DNA from: an uncultured Bacilli bacterium
GTDB lineage: Bacteria; Bacillota_I; Bacilli_A; RF39; UBA660
DNA length: 64,000 nucleotides
Direction: 5' to 3'
NCBI GenBank assembly: GCA_944332475.1
Contig: CALVKA010000002.1
Location: 197,147-261,146 of the forward strand
Below, piece by piece: positions 40,823 through 49,884 of the stretch (positions are counted from its first letter, which is position 1; the number at the start of each line of letters is the position of its first letter). Position numbers and translations under genes: made by a program. The notes under the pieces were generated by a model. The model saw nothing but the letters and a program-made list of their open reading frames with translations. It did no database searches and was not told where the DNA came from.

Positions 40823-40863
40823 AATAAAAAAAATAAAAAGTACTAGAAAAAACTAGTACTTTT
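40823..40863 (-). terminator. Intrinsic terminator of ffh
   Basis: Stem AAAGTACTAG/CTAGTACTTT (40837-40846 and 40853-40862), followed by T-rich sequence on the minus strand. Confidence 0.85.
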
Positions 40864-42169
40864 AAAATGGCAACTTCATATTTCCATTAGAAAATTGCTT
40901 CATCATCTTTTTCATTTGATCAAATTGTTGCAACAACTTATTAACTTCTTGTACAGAAGTACCACTACCTGAGGCAATTCTAGTTTTACGACTAGCTTTA
41001 ATAATTTCAGGATGTCGTCTTTCTTTAGGAGTCATGGATAAAACAATTGCTTCAATATGAGCTAATTGTTTAGGATCAATCTTAACATTAGTAAGTCCCA
41101 TTTTCTTTGCCCCTGGAAGTAATTTCAAAATATTTTCAAGAGGTCCTAATTTTTTCATCTGTTTCATCGTAGATAGAAAGTCTTCCAAATCAAACTTACC
41201 TTGTTGCATTCTTTTAGCAGTTTTTTCAGCCTCTTTTTCATCGATCGCATCTGTTGCTTTCTCTACCAAAGAAACAATATCTCCCATTCCTAAAATACGG
41301 CCAGCCATACGTTCAGGATCAAAAGAATCTAATCCATCTAACTTTTCAGAAACACCAATAAACTTAATAGGAACATGAGTTAGATGACGGACAGATAAAG
41401 CAACACCACCTCTCGTATCACCATCTAATTTTGTAAGGACAACACCAGTAAGTGGCAATTTATCATGAAACCCAGTAATAACATTGATAGCATCCTGTCC
41501 CATCATAGAATCAATAACTAATAAAATTTCATCGGGATGAACCTCCGTACGAATATTTTCAAGTTCATCCATTAACTCTTCATCTATATGTAAACGTCCC
41601 GCAGTATCGATTAAAACATAATCATATCCTTTTTCTTTAGCATAAGAGATTGCGTTCTTAGAGATTTCAACAGGATTACCTTTTCCCTCATCATACACTT
41701 CGATACTAAGTTGCTTTCCAATCTGTTTTAACTGGTCAATTGCTGCAGGTCGATAGACATCACAAGCAACCAACAATGGCTTTTTTGCGTGTTTCTTTCT
41801 CAAAAAATTAGCTAATTTTCCAATTGTCGTAGTTTTACCAGATCCCTGAAGACCAACTAACATCAAAACAGCAGGATTACCTTTTAAGCAAATATCAGCT
41901 TGCTCTCCCCCAAGTAATTCAGTCAATTCATCTTTTACAATCTTAACAAACAAATCTCCAGGATTAATACTACTGGCAACCTCTTCACCAAGGGCTTTTT
42001 CTTTTACAGTATTAGTAAACTCTTTTACCACTTTATAATTAACATCCGCTTCCAATAAAGCTAAGCGAATCTCTCTCATCATATCAGAAATATTATCTTC
42101 TGTAATTTTTCCATAACCTTTGATTTTATGAATCGCATTTTGTAAACGATCTCCTAAACTTTCAAACAT
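40862..42169 (-). CDS. ffh: Signal recognition particle protein Ffh
   Basis: Ffh with SRP RNA brings ribosomes making membrane or secreted proteins to FtsY. The 435 residues have the N domain, GTPase motif G1 GLQGSGKTTTIGKLA near residue 107, DTAGRLHIDEELM, TKLDGDTRGGVAL, and a Met-rich M domain with IASGSGTSVQEVN and the end FSNGNMKLPF. Length is normal. Its helper genes ylxM and ftsY lie about 2.5 to 4 kb upstream, split from it by a HerA-type ATPase gene. Confidence 0.97.
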   Translation of the reverse strand: MFESLGDRLQNAIHKIKGYGKITEDNISDMMREIRLALLEADVNYKVVKEFTNTVKEKALGEEVASSINPGDLFVKIVKDELTELLGGEQADICLKGNPAVLMLVGLQGSGKTTTIGKLANFLRKKHAKKPLLVACDVYRPAAIDQLKQIGKQLSIEVYDEGKGNPVEISKNAISYAKEKGYDYVLIDTAGRLHIDEELMDELENIRTEVHPDEILLVIDSMMGQDAINVITGFHDKLPLTGVVLTKLDGDTRGGVALSVRHLTHVPIKFIGVSEKLDGLDSFDPERMAGRILGMGDIVSLVEKATDAIDEKEAEKTAKRMQQGKFDLEDFLSTMKQMKKLGPLENILKLLPGAKKMGLTNVKIDPKQLAHIEAIVLSMTPKERRHPEIIKASRKTRIASGSGTSVQEVNKLLQQFDQMKKMMKQFSNGNMKLPF

Positions 42170-42213
42170 ATAATCACCTAAAATTTATTATACAAAAAAA
42201 TAGAAAACAAGTA

Positions 42214-42238
42214 AACAAAAAAACAGGTTACCCTGTTT
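42214..42238 (-). terminator. Intrinsic terminator of the HerA-like gene
   Basis: Stem AAACAGG/CCTGTTT (42221-42227 and 42232-42238), then T residues on the minus strand. Confidence 0.85.
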
Positions 42239-44574
42239 TATGAAGAACTCTCTGGCGTAATTGTAACTAATGGTGAGCCACTTGGTGTAACAGCATCAAT
42301 TGGATTATGATTACCTACCGAAGTCATTGTAGGTTCGTTCGAACTCAAATCAGGACTAGTAATAGATGGAGATGGATTAGATGGGATAGTATCAAACCCT
42401 GGAATTCCTAAATTCGGAGTTGAAGAATCCGTAATATCCACTAATGACGGAATAGAAGAATTCATATTATTCAAAGAAGAAGGAACTTCAGGAGTATCTA
42501 TCAACCCTCCTCCAGCAGGAAAATCATCGTCAACATCTTCATCACTAATATCATTATCTAAATCACTAAGGTCTTGGAATCCCTTTGGTGTAGTAGTAGA
42601 ATCCGCAGACATATTCATACTAACATCAGGCATTCCAACCATAGACGTAGAACCTACATTAGACTCAGCATCTGATGTCATGGAAGTCGTAGGTATAGGT
42701 GAAGAATTAGAAACAACCTCTCCTACTCCCATAGACGTGTTCATCACAGGTTGAGAAAAGGAAGACGTAGCAAAAGAAGAAGGATTATTATTATTCATTG
42801 TGTTACTAGGTCGATCATTTCCTTTTCCATTCCATACAGCAACAACATCACAGTTACCACTCCATGGAGCAGGATTAGGCATCTCCAATTTACAAATCAA
42901 TGGTATTTTAAAAGCCATACCAAATCCTAAACAAGTACCAGCTTGCAAAGTTTTTTGTTTCTCAACAATTTCATCACTAATATTAGGAACCATCTTACGA
43001 ATATAATCCACATCAGTAGGGTGATTCATCTTAAAAATCAAGAAATTAGAGCACTGAGAAATAACAGTATCAGAAAGTTCCACCGGTCTTTGAGAAATAA
43101 GTCCAAGTAAAACACCATACTTACGACCTTCTTTTGCAATACGTTCAAAGATATTATAACCAATTAAGAAACGGTCTGTATCATTTTGAATATAACGGTG
43201 TGCTTCTTCAACTACAATATGAAACGGAATACTCGCTCTATCCTTCAACCCCTTAGCAAATTCAAAAACAAGTCTTGAATAAATCTTCGTAATAACTTTA
43301 GCAAAATCATCATCCACATCATCCAAATTAAAATTAACTAATTGATATTTCTTACCATTATCAATTAATAGAGAAGATAAATAACTTTCCAAAGAAATAT
43401 AATCAGGAACATCAAAATACTTAGCATTATCACCAACAATTAAAGAATGCAAACGAACTTTTAAAGTAACCGCATCACCATAAGTATTTTCATTTCTAAG
43501 CCACCCTTCACTAATTAAAGTAAAGTTAAGCGCCTTTTCCAAGGTATCCAACGTATAGAAAACCCCACCATGTGGTTCATAATTATCATACTCATTTTTA
43601 ATAAAGGAAGACACATATTCAGTAAGTAGCACACTTTCAGAAAATTGTCCTTGTGAATCGATTAAGAAACATTCACGAAACTTTCTTGTATAACCAATTC
43701 CTTGAACAGGAGCCTCTAAATTAAATTGTGGAGTAGAACAACTAGCTAAAATAGAAAATATTTCATTTCTTTTATTAGGAGATGTTTCATTCGTATAAAG
43801 AATCGTCATAATTGCTTTCGCAATCAAATGATTCTTATAGTTATTCGCATCCATATCCGTCTGAGAGAAAATAAGAGCGAGTTTTAACATTCTTTCAATA
43901 ATCGGTAACTGAGAATGATTGGTAGCTTGTAATAACAAAGCCAAATCACTAGCATTTAATAACCAAATTGGTAAACGCAACTTCTCCCCAATACCATCCG
44001 TCTCATTTGTACTAATAAAACGATAATGATAATTAGGATTAATAGAATTCAAATTACTAAAAGCATTGTAATATTCACCAGAAGAATCAAATAACAAAAT
44101 ATTTGCTTTATATGGAAATAGTCTTTGATCATGAAACATATTTTGAAATAATCTAGAAACACCACAAGACTTACCACTACCACTATTACCAAAAATAGCA
44201 AAATGATTACTAAAGAAATTATTGACATCTAAATATACTGGAAAATCATTATAAAAGGGACTAACACCAAATTTCATGTAGCCTTCTTTATCTTCACCAA
44301 CAATCATAGGAATTTCAGATTGATCAATTACACGAATAGAAGCATCCAAAGCAGGCTTACGAATCGTACCACCAATTAATCTACCATTAACAATTTCTCC
44401 TAAGAATCTTGCCTTAACAATATCCTTATCTAAATCATCAACTTCTCCCAACACTTTTTTATCTTTATCTTCAAAAATAAGATGTAAATTCATCAAATTA
44501 ACTGCTAAATGTTCTGCATCTTTTAATCTAACATTAGCAGAATGATCACTGATATAAACAATTCTATCAAACAT
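42238..44574 (-). CDS. HerA/DUF87-type DNA-translocase ATPase with disordered tail
   Basis: HerA proteins are hexameric DNA pumps, in archaea partnered with NurA nuclease and in bacteria sometimes part of phage defence. The 778 residues show a small N-terminal barrel, Walker A GNSGSGKS at 129-136, the Walker B IVVEEAHRY, and LLGLISQRPVELSDTV with IFKMNHPTDVDYIRKM after it. After about residue 560 the chain becomes disordered, rich in Ser, Thr, Pro and Asn with acidic patches, ending ITPESSS. No nuclease, SIR2 or other partner is next to it. It has its own terminator and may have a DNA-repair or segregation role; unknown. Confidence 0.8.
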   Translation of the reverse strand: MFDRIVYISDHSANVRLKDAEHLAVNLMNLHLIFEDKDKKVLGEVDDLDKDIVKARFLGEIVNGRLIGGTIRKPALDASIRVIDQSEIPMIVGEDKEGYMKFGVSPFYNDFPVYLDVNNFFSNHFAIFGNSGSGKSCGVSRLFQNMFHDQRLFPYKANILLFDSSGEYYNAFSNLNSINPNYHYRFISTNETDGIGEKLRLPIWLLNASDLALLLQATNHSQLPIIERMLKLALIFSQTDMDANNYKNHLIAKAIMTILYTNETSPNKRNEIFSILASCSTPQFNLEAPVQGIGYTRKFRECFLIDSQGQFSESVLLTEYVSSFIKNEYDNYEPHGGVFYTLDTLEKALNFTLISEGWLRNENTYGDAVTLKVRLHSLIVGDNAKYFDVPDYISLESYLSSLLIDNGKKYQLVNFNLDDVDDDFAKVITKIYSRLVFEFAKGLKDRASIPFHIVVEEAHRYIQNDTDRFLIGYNIFERIAKEGRKYGVLLGLISQRPVELSDTVISQCSNFLIFKMNHPTDVDYIRKMVPNISDEIVEKQKTLQAGTCLGFGMAFKIPLICKLEMPNPAPWSGNCDVVAVWNGKGNDRPSNTMNNNNPSSFATSSFSQPVMNTSMGVGEVVSNSSPIPTTSMTSDAESNVGSTSMVGMPDVSMNMSADSTTTPKGFQDLSDLDNDISDEDVDDDFPAGGGLIDTPEVPSSLNNMNSSIPSLVDITDSSTPNLGIPGFDTIPSNPSPSITSPDLSSNEPTMTSVGNHNPIDAVTPSGSPLVTITPESSS

Positions 44575-44651
44575 AATAAATCCCCTCTATTCTTATTTCC
44601 CTATCATAATATAAATTATAGCGTTTTTTTTACCGTTTTACAAGATAGAAA

Positions 44652-44690
44652 CAAAAAAAAGAAGAAGTTCCTATTTACAAAACTTCTTCA
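44652..44690 (-). terminator. Intrinsic terminator of the ftsY-ylxM unit
   Basis: Stem GAAGAAGTT/AACTTCTTC (44661-44669 and 44681-44689), then eight T on the minus strand. Confidence 0.85.
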
Positions 44691-44968
44691 ATTTGCTTTT
44701 TAATATCATCTATCTGTTTTGACTGTAAAACATCTATTAATTTTTGTTTTTTAAAGAACAAATGTAATATCTCTTCATATTCTTCCAATTTAGCAACCGT
44801 AATATGAATTTGCTTAAAAATAGCATTTCGACTAACATTATAATTTTCAGCCATCTCTCCCAAACTGAGATTATGAAAATAATAATCCTCAAAATAATGA
44901 CGCTGTTTTTCAGTTAATAATCCCTGATATAAATCATATAATTCCCCATAATATACAAAATCTTCCAT
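44675..44968 (-). CDS. ylxM: YlxM family SRP-associated HTH protein
   Basis: YlxM proteins modulate SRP GTPases in Firmicutes. The 97 residues contain the family helix-turn-helix: LLTEKQRHYFEDYYFHNLSL, GEMAENYNVSRNAIFKQIH, and a helical C-terminus. It normally lies between ftsY and ffh; here it is one base after the 109-residue gene, in the ftsY unit, which confirms the call. Confidence 0.9.
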   Translation of the reverse strand: MEDFVYYGELYDLYQGLLTEKQRHYFEDYYFHNLSLGEMAENYNVSRNAIFKQIHITVAKLEEYEEILHLFFKKQKLIDVLQSKQIDDIKKQIEEVL

Positions 44969-44969
44969 C

Positions 44970-45299
44970 TTACGCTCCTATTACATAAACTCCTAAATAC
45001 ATAACCAAATCCAAAATAAGCAACACAATTCCCACTACACTATAAGCAACTGTTGCAAGCTTTCTACGATAAATAATTTGATTGTTATAAGCCATAACCA
45101 ACAAAGTAATTCCTAAAAACAATTGAAACAAATAAATCATAGAACTATCAATAATATACCAAATAAATAATCCCGCTGTTAAAAAAGTAAGTAACAATTG
45201 TAAATGAATAAAAATAATATTAAATTGAGTAAGAGATTTTGATTGTTGAGTATGAACCTTCTTTTTTCCTTGTTTTATACTTTCTTTTTTCTTCGCCAT
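44970..45299 (-). CDS. Three-helix membrane protein between ftsY and ylxM
   Basis: Not recognised. The 109 residues begin with a strongly basic segment (MAKKKESIKQGKKKVHTQ), then three membrane helices (about 30-48, 52-70 and 85-106). It starts one base after ftsY and ends one base before ylxM, so it is a fixed member of this SRP operon. The basic cytoplasmic end could touch RNA or membrane lipids; function unknown. Confidence 0.65.
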   Translation of the reverse strand: MAKKKESIKQGKKKVHTQQSKSLTQFNIIFIHLQLLLTFLTAGLFIWYIIDSSMIYLFQLFLGITLLVMAYNNQIIYRRKLATVAYSVVGIVLLILDLVMYLGVYVIGA

Positions 45300-45300
45300 T

Positions 45301-46320
45301 CTACATCATATCCTTAAATAATCCATAAATATATTTTTCAATATCAAATACTTGTAAATCTTCTTTCCTCTCTCCAAGGCCAATAAATTTAACAGGAAGA
45401 TTTAATTGTTCTTTAATAGCCAATACAATACCACCTTTTGCCGTACCATCTAATTTTGTTAATACGATTCCCGTAATATTCGTAATTTCCCGAAACGCTT
45501 TTGCCTGACTAATTCCATTTTGACCAGTTGTTGCATCAATAACCAACAAAGTTTCATGAGGACCACCAGGAATAATACCTTGAATAACTTTGTTCATCTT
45601 TTCTAATTCTTTCATTAAATTCACTTTATTTTGTAAACGTCCTGCAGTATCTATCAAAACTACATCATAATCTTCTTCTTTGGCTTTTTGACAGCCATCA
45701 TAAACAACACTAGAAGGATCGACACCTTCTTCTTTCCCATAAAAAGAAACACCAACTTTTCCACTCCATTCATGAAGTTGTTCTACCGCACCAGCACGGA
45801 AAGTATCTGCAGCAACCATCAACACTTTTTTTCCTTCTTGCTTCATCCTCCAAGCAATTTTCGCAATCGTCGTAGTTTTACCAACACCATTGACTCCAAC
45901 AAACAAAATAACCGTTGGGCCATTTTCCTGATATTCAATCTTACTAGATAATACTTCATCACCTACATAAATAATAAACAACTCATCAACAATCACTTCT
46001 TTTAAAAGTTCTGGATCACTAATCTTTTCTTTCACAACACGCTCTCTTAAACGATCAATAAAGTCCATAACGGTATTAACACCAATATCAGCCATGATTA
46101 AAATTTCTTCTAACTCATCAAAATAATCATCATTAATAGTACGATATTTATTGGTTAAATCAGCTAGTCTAGAAACAAAACCCTGTCGAGACTTACTCAA
46201 CCCCTTCTCATAAACTTTTACTTCTTCTTGTTCCTGTTGAACAGAAATATCCTGCTTCTCATTAACTTCTTGTTCTTTATTAGACTGAAACATTGTCTTA
46301 ATTTTATTAAATAATCCCAT
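45301..46320 (-). CDS. ftsY: SRP receptor FtsY
   Basis: FtsY is the membrane-associated GTPase that receives Ffh. The 339 residues have a short acidic A region (EKQDISVQQEQEEVKV), the N domain, G1 GVNGVGKTTTIAK, DTAGRLQNKVNLM, and TKLDGTAKGGIVL. I start at ATG 46320 (MGLFNKIKTMFQ, an amphipathic membrane helix) after GGTGGTGAT; the longer frame to 46353 is not family-like. First gene of the ftsY-109aa-ylxM unit. Confidence 0.96.
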   Translation of the reverse strand: MGLFNKIKTMFQSNKEQEVNEKQDISVQQEQEEVKVYEKGLSKSRQGFVSRLADLTNKYRTINDDYFDELEEILIMADIGVNTVMDFIDRLRERVVKEKISDPELLKEVIVDELFIIYVGDEVLSSKIEYQENGPTVILFVGVNGVGKTTTIAKIAWRMKQEGKKVLMVAADTFRAGAVEQLHEWSGKVGVSFYGKEEGVDPSSVVYDGCQKAKEEDYDVVLIDTAGRLQNKVNLMKELEKMNKVIQGIIPGGPHETLLVIDATTGQNGISQAKAFREITNITGIVLTKLDGTAKGGIVLAIKEQLNLPVKFIGLGERKEDLQVFDIEKYIYGLFKDMM

Positions 46321-46369
46321 AATAATCACCACCATTATTTTAGCATAGAACAAACTTCTTTACAATCAA

Positions 46370-46396
46370 GAAAAAAGAGGATAATACTATCCTCTT
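46370..46396 (-). terminator. Intrinsic terminator of the Clp-like gene
   Basis: Stem AAGAGGATA/TATCCTCTT (46375-46383 and 46388-46396), then six T on the minus strand. Confidence 0.85.
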
Positions 46397-48042
46397 GGAC
46401 GGAATGGAATAATATTTGTCGCCTGTTTAATCAATTTCTTAGCTTCCTTCTGGGAAACATTCAACCCTTTTAGTTGAGAAACTGTAACTTCTCTTCTATA
46501 TGGATAAATTCTCTCACAACTCATAACCGCTTGACAAAGATCATCCAGCTCTACACTATCATGCTCATAAAAAGCAGCATAAGCAAAGGCTTTCTCTAAA
46601 ATAGATAATACTAAATGTGGATTATATTGTCTATCATTATAAACCCTAACTTTATCATTCGTTTGCTGAATCAAAACATGAAAAATCTTTTTTCTATCTT
46701 CCTCACGATAAGTAAAATCAACACCTGTCAAGTCACGATATTTAGCAATAGACCCATCCAAAATTTGTTGTAAAGCATTTTCTCTAGGCTCCTTTAACGT
46801 AAGCGTATCAAATCTCCTACGAAAAGCATCATCACTAGAAAAATATTCTTGATATTCATATTCTGTAGTAGCTCCAATCATACAAATCTCTCCACTAGAT
46901 AAATATGGCTTTAAAATATTCATCAAATCCTGAGATTCACTATTACTAGCACCAGCTCCTCTTACTGTATGAATTTCATCAACAAACAAAAATGTATTTT
47001 TTTCTTCCTGTAACCTTTCTAATAAACTCTGTACTCTGCCTTCAAAAGAGCCACGATAAATAGTTCCAGCTACCAAATCATTCGTATTAACCTGTAATAT
47101 TTTACTATCTTTTAAACAATCAGGAACATCTCCACGTTGAATACGATAAGCAAGACCTTCTACCAATGCCGTTTTACCAACACCAGACGGACCAAGTAAC
47201 ATCAAAGATTTTGTGATTAAAGTAATTAATGCATCATCTAATTCTTTATCACGACCAATAGCAGGATTCATAGAAAATTCTTTATCTGTTAAGTAAGTAC
47301 CTATTTGACTATCACCTTGATTACTATTATCACTTTGACCCATAATCACTTTAACAAGACCAGGAACGTTCTGTTGCTCAGCCTGACGCTTTCTCTCTTC
47401 ATAAGCTTCTTTAGCCTCTGGATGAGTATTTAAAAACTTCTCACATTGCTGATTTACAACCATAATCAATTGGTCATTCAATAGATTACCAGAAAAACCA
47501 GTATTACTCAAAATAGGATAAATAGTCTCCGAAATAATAGAAGAACGCATATCGGAATTCAACAATTCTAAAGTCAACATATAAGGGGACATATAAACAT
47601 AACGCTGAGACCAAGTCTCTATCATAGGCTCAAAGTACTTAGCATATAATTCATGACTATCTTCGTTATCATTCTCCGAATCAACTGTATCTTTTGATTT
47701 CTTAGAATAAATATCTGGAAAACAATCTGTTATCTTATCAAGAGTAACTCCATAATCATCAAGTAACTCTTTTGCCAAAGTATTGGAAGATAACACAGCT
47801 AACAACAAAGATAAATCTCTCTTATCTATCTGCGTCAATGCACGTTCTTCTATCACAACATTCTGAGGAGAGTCCTCACTTTGACCACCAAACAACATAG
47901 CGAAAGTCTGCTCTGGTGTCATTTGTGATTCACTCTGTTGAACCTCCACTTCAAAAGAAAGCGGCAAATTTTGAATCAATCCATACCAAGACGATGCCTG
48001 TTTTACAATACGATAAACCTCTGAACTAACATTTTCTTTCAT
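46387..48042 (-). CDS. Single-AAA+ ClpA/ClpB-like ATPase
   Basis: The 551-residue protein has one AAA+ module of the ClpA/B D1 type: NPAIGRDKELDDALITL, Walker A LLGPSGVGKTALVEG near 290, the pore-loop region AGTIYRGSFEGRVQSLLERL, Walker B FLFVDEIHTVRGAG, sensor IGATTEYEYQEYF, then DAFRRRFDTLTLKEP. The first 260 residues are a novel helical domain rather than the usual Clp N-domain, and there is no second AAA module or ClpP-docking loop that I can see. Alone, such proteins may unfold a special client. ATG 48042 is chosen over the TTG two codons earlier. Divergent from rnj. Confidence 0.75.
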   Translation of the reverse strand: MKENVSSEVYRIVKQASSWYGLIQNLPLSFEVEVQQSESQMTPEQTFAMLFGGQSEDSPQNVVIEERALTQIDKRDLSLLLAVLSSNTLAKELLDDYGVTLDKITDCFPDIYSKKSKDTVDSENDNEDSHELYAKYFEPMIETWSQRYVYMSPYMLTLELLNSDMRSSIISETIYPILSNTGFSGNLLNDQLIMVVNQQCEKFLNTHPEAKEAYEERKRQAEQQNVPGLVKVIMGQSDNSNQGDSQIGTYLTDKEFSMNPAIGRDKELDDALITLITKSLMLLGPSGVGKTALVEGLAYRIQRGDVPDCLKDSKILQVNTNDLVAGTIYRGSFEGRVQSLLERLQEEKNTFLFVDEIHTVRGAGASNSESQDLMNILKPYLSSGEICMIGATTEYEYQEYFSSDDAFRRRFDTLTLKEPRENALQQILDGSIAKYRDLTGVDFTYREEDRKKIFHVLIQQTNDKVRVYNDRQYNPHLVLSILEKAFAYAAFYEHDSVELDDLCQAVMSCERIYPYRREVTVSQLKGLNVSQKEAKKLIKQATNIIPFRPRG

Positions 48043-48117
48043 AGACAAAAGCCCCCTAACATTTTTGTCTCTAGTATAAACGAAATTATCAAAAATTACA
48101 ACAACAGCTTTAACATC

Positions 48118-48146
48118 TAGACAAAAAGAGAAAAGTATAGTATAAT
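48118..48146 (+). promoter_or_regulatory. Sigma-A promoter of RNase J
   Basis: TAGACA (48118-48123), 17-base spacer, TATAAT (48141-48146), upstream of AAAGGAG and ATG 48189. Confidence 0.8.
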
Positions 48147-48188
48147 TTCTAAGTCAGCTTAACGAAACGAAAAAAGAAAGGAGTTATT

Positions 48189-49865
48189 ATGCAAAAACCA
48201 AATGAAACAAGAATTATTGTTTTAGGTGGTCTCGGAGAAGTCGGAAAAAATATGTATTGTGTAATGCATAACGACGCAATTGTAATTATTGATGCCGGTG
48301 TAAGTTTCCCAGAAAGCGATTTAATGGGAATTGATTATGTTTTACCTGATTTTACATTTTTAAAAGAAAATGAAGATAAAATTAAAGCACTATTAATCAC
48401 ACATGGTCATGAGGATCATATTGGAACGATTCCCTTTCTATTACAAAGTGTAAAAATTCCAGCAATTTATGCCCCTAACCATGCTAAAGAACTAATTGCT
48501 GTAAAATTACAGGATAAAAACATTAGATATGATAATTTATATGTATATACAGATAAAACCAAACTTAAATTTAAAGACATTGAAGTAGAGTTTTTTAGAG
48601 TAACACACTCTATCCCAGATTCACATGGTATTAGTATCAAAACACCAGATGGTAGAATCATCACAACAGGAGATTACAAATTCGATCTTACTCCAATCGG
48701 TCCAATGGCAGATTTATATAAAATGGCCTGTTTAGGAGAAGAAGGAGTAGACCTTTTAATAGGAGATTCTACAAATGCTTTAAATGAAGGATTCTCAACC
48801 AGTGAATCTGTAGTAGATGAAACATTAGGAGAAATGTTCGATAAATGTAAGACAAATCGTATTATCATCGCAACATTCGCTTCTAATATTTACCGTGTAA
48901 AACACATTTTTGAGACCTGCTATAAACATAATAGAAAAATTTGTGTCTTCGGTAGAAGTATGGAAAATAACATCAATATTTCTATCAATGGAGGATACAT
49001 CAATCATAAAGAATTACTAATTTCTGCAGAAGAAGCAAACAACCTAAAACCTGGAGAAGTAACGATTCTATGTACCGGAAGCCAAGGAGAACCTTTAGCA
49101 GCCCTATCTAGAATCTCAAATGGAACACATAAACAAATTAAGTTAAGACCAGACGATGTTGTAATATTTTCATCAAGTACAATCCCAGGAAACGCTTTAA
49201 GCATCTCAAAAACAATCAATAAACTATATCTAAAAGGAGTAAAAGTATATACAAATTCATCTCTTGCAGACCTACACACATCAGGACACGCAAACGAAGA
49301 AGAAATCAAATTGATGATTCGCTTAACAAAACCAAAATATCTAATGCCATTCCATGGAGACTATAGAATGTTAAAACGTCAAGCCGACATTGGAATAAGT
49401 TGCGGAATACCAAAAGAAAACACATTCATTCTAAAAAATGGAGATAGCTTAATCCTAAAAAATCATGTCATAACACGTGGAGAAAGCATGCCAGGAGCTG
49501 ACATCTATGTAGATGGAAATAGAATTGGAGAAATTGGTAGTGCCGTAATTAAAGACAGAAAAATCATGGCAAATGATGGTATTTTAGTAGTCATTGTAAA
49601 TGTGAATATGAAAAAACGCGAATTACTAATCAGACCTAACATCACAACAAGAGGTTTTGTTTTAGTAAACGAAAACGAAGAATTAATTCATAAAATTGAA
49701 GACAAAGCAGAAAAAATTATCAAATCCGAGCTAACAAATCCTAAAACAACTTTTCAATCATTAAAAAGTGATATAACCGAAGAATTATATCCATTTATTA
49801 ATGAGATGACTGGTAGAAAGCCAATTATTTTACCAATCATATTAGATATCAAAAAAGAAAAATAG
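48189..49865 (+). CDS. rnj: Ribonuclease J
   Basis: RNase J is a metallo-beta-lactamase-fold 5' exonuclease and endonuclease for mRNA decay and rRNA trimming. The 558 residues have GGLGEVGKNMY, the metal motif THGHEDHIGTIP, TGDYKFDLTPIG, the beta-CASP motif region with SGH in LHTSGHANEEE, HGDYRMLKRQ and a C-terminal domain. Whether it matches RnjA or RnjB cannot be fixed here; only one copy is visible. It has its own promoter. Confidence 0.95.
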   Translation: MQKPNETRIIVLGGLGEVGKNMYCVMHNDAIVIIDAGVSFPESDLMGIDYVLPDFTFLKENEDKIKALLITHGHEDHIGTIPFLLQSVKIPAIYAPNHAKELIAVKLQDKNIRYDNLYVYTDKTKLKFKDIEVEFFRVTHSIPDSHGISIKTPDGRIITTGDYKFDLTPIGPMADLYKMACLGEEGVDLLIGDSTNALNEGFSTSESVVDETLGEMFDKCKTNRIIIATFASNIYRVKHIFETCYKHNRKICVFGRSMENNINISINGGYINHKELLISAEEANNLKPGEVTILCTGSQGEPLAALSRISNGTHKQIKLRPDDVVIFSSSTIPGNALSISKTINKLYLKGVKVYTNSSLADLHTSGHANEEEIKLMIRLTKPKYLMPFHGDYRMLKRQADIGISCGIPKENTFILKNGDSLILKNHVITRGESMPGADIYVDGNRIGEIGSAVIKDRKIMANDGILVVIVNVNMKKRELLIRPNITTRGFVLVNENEELIHKIEDKAEKIIKSELTNPKTTFQSLKSDITEELYPFINEMTGRKPIILPIILDIKKEK

Positions 49866-49884
49866 GCAATGCCTATTTTTTTAT
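49856..49884. terminator. Bidirectional terminator after RNase J
   Basis: Stem AATAGGCA/TGCCTATT (49861-49868 and 49870-49877) overlaps both converging stop regions, with T and A runs on either side. Confidence 0.8.

Noticed and set aside
40433-40861. SRP (4.5S/6S-type) RNA beside ffh
   Set aside because: No conserved SRP domain IV loop or Alu-like fold could be seen on either strand.
42238-44574. HerA-based phage-defence system
   Set aside because: No nuclease, SIR2 or other effector gene is adjacent; neighbours are SRP genes.
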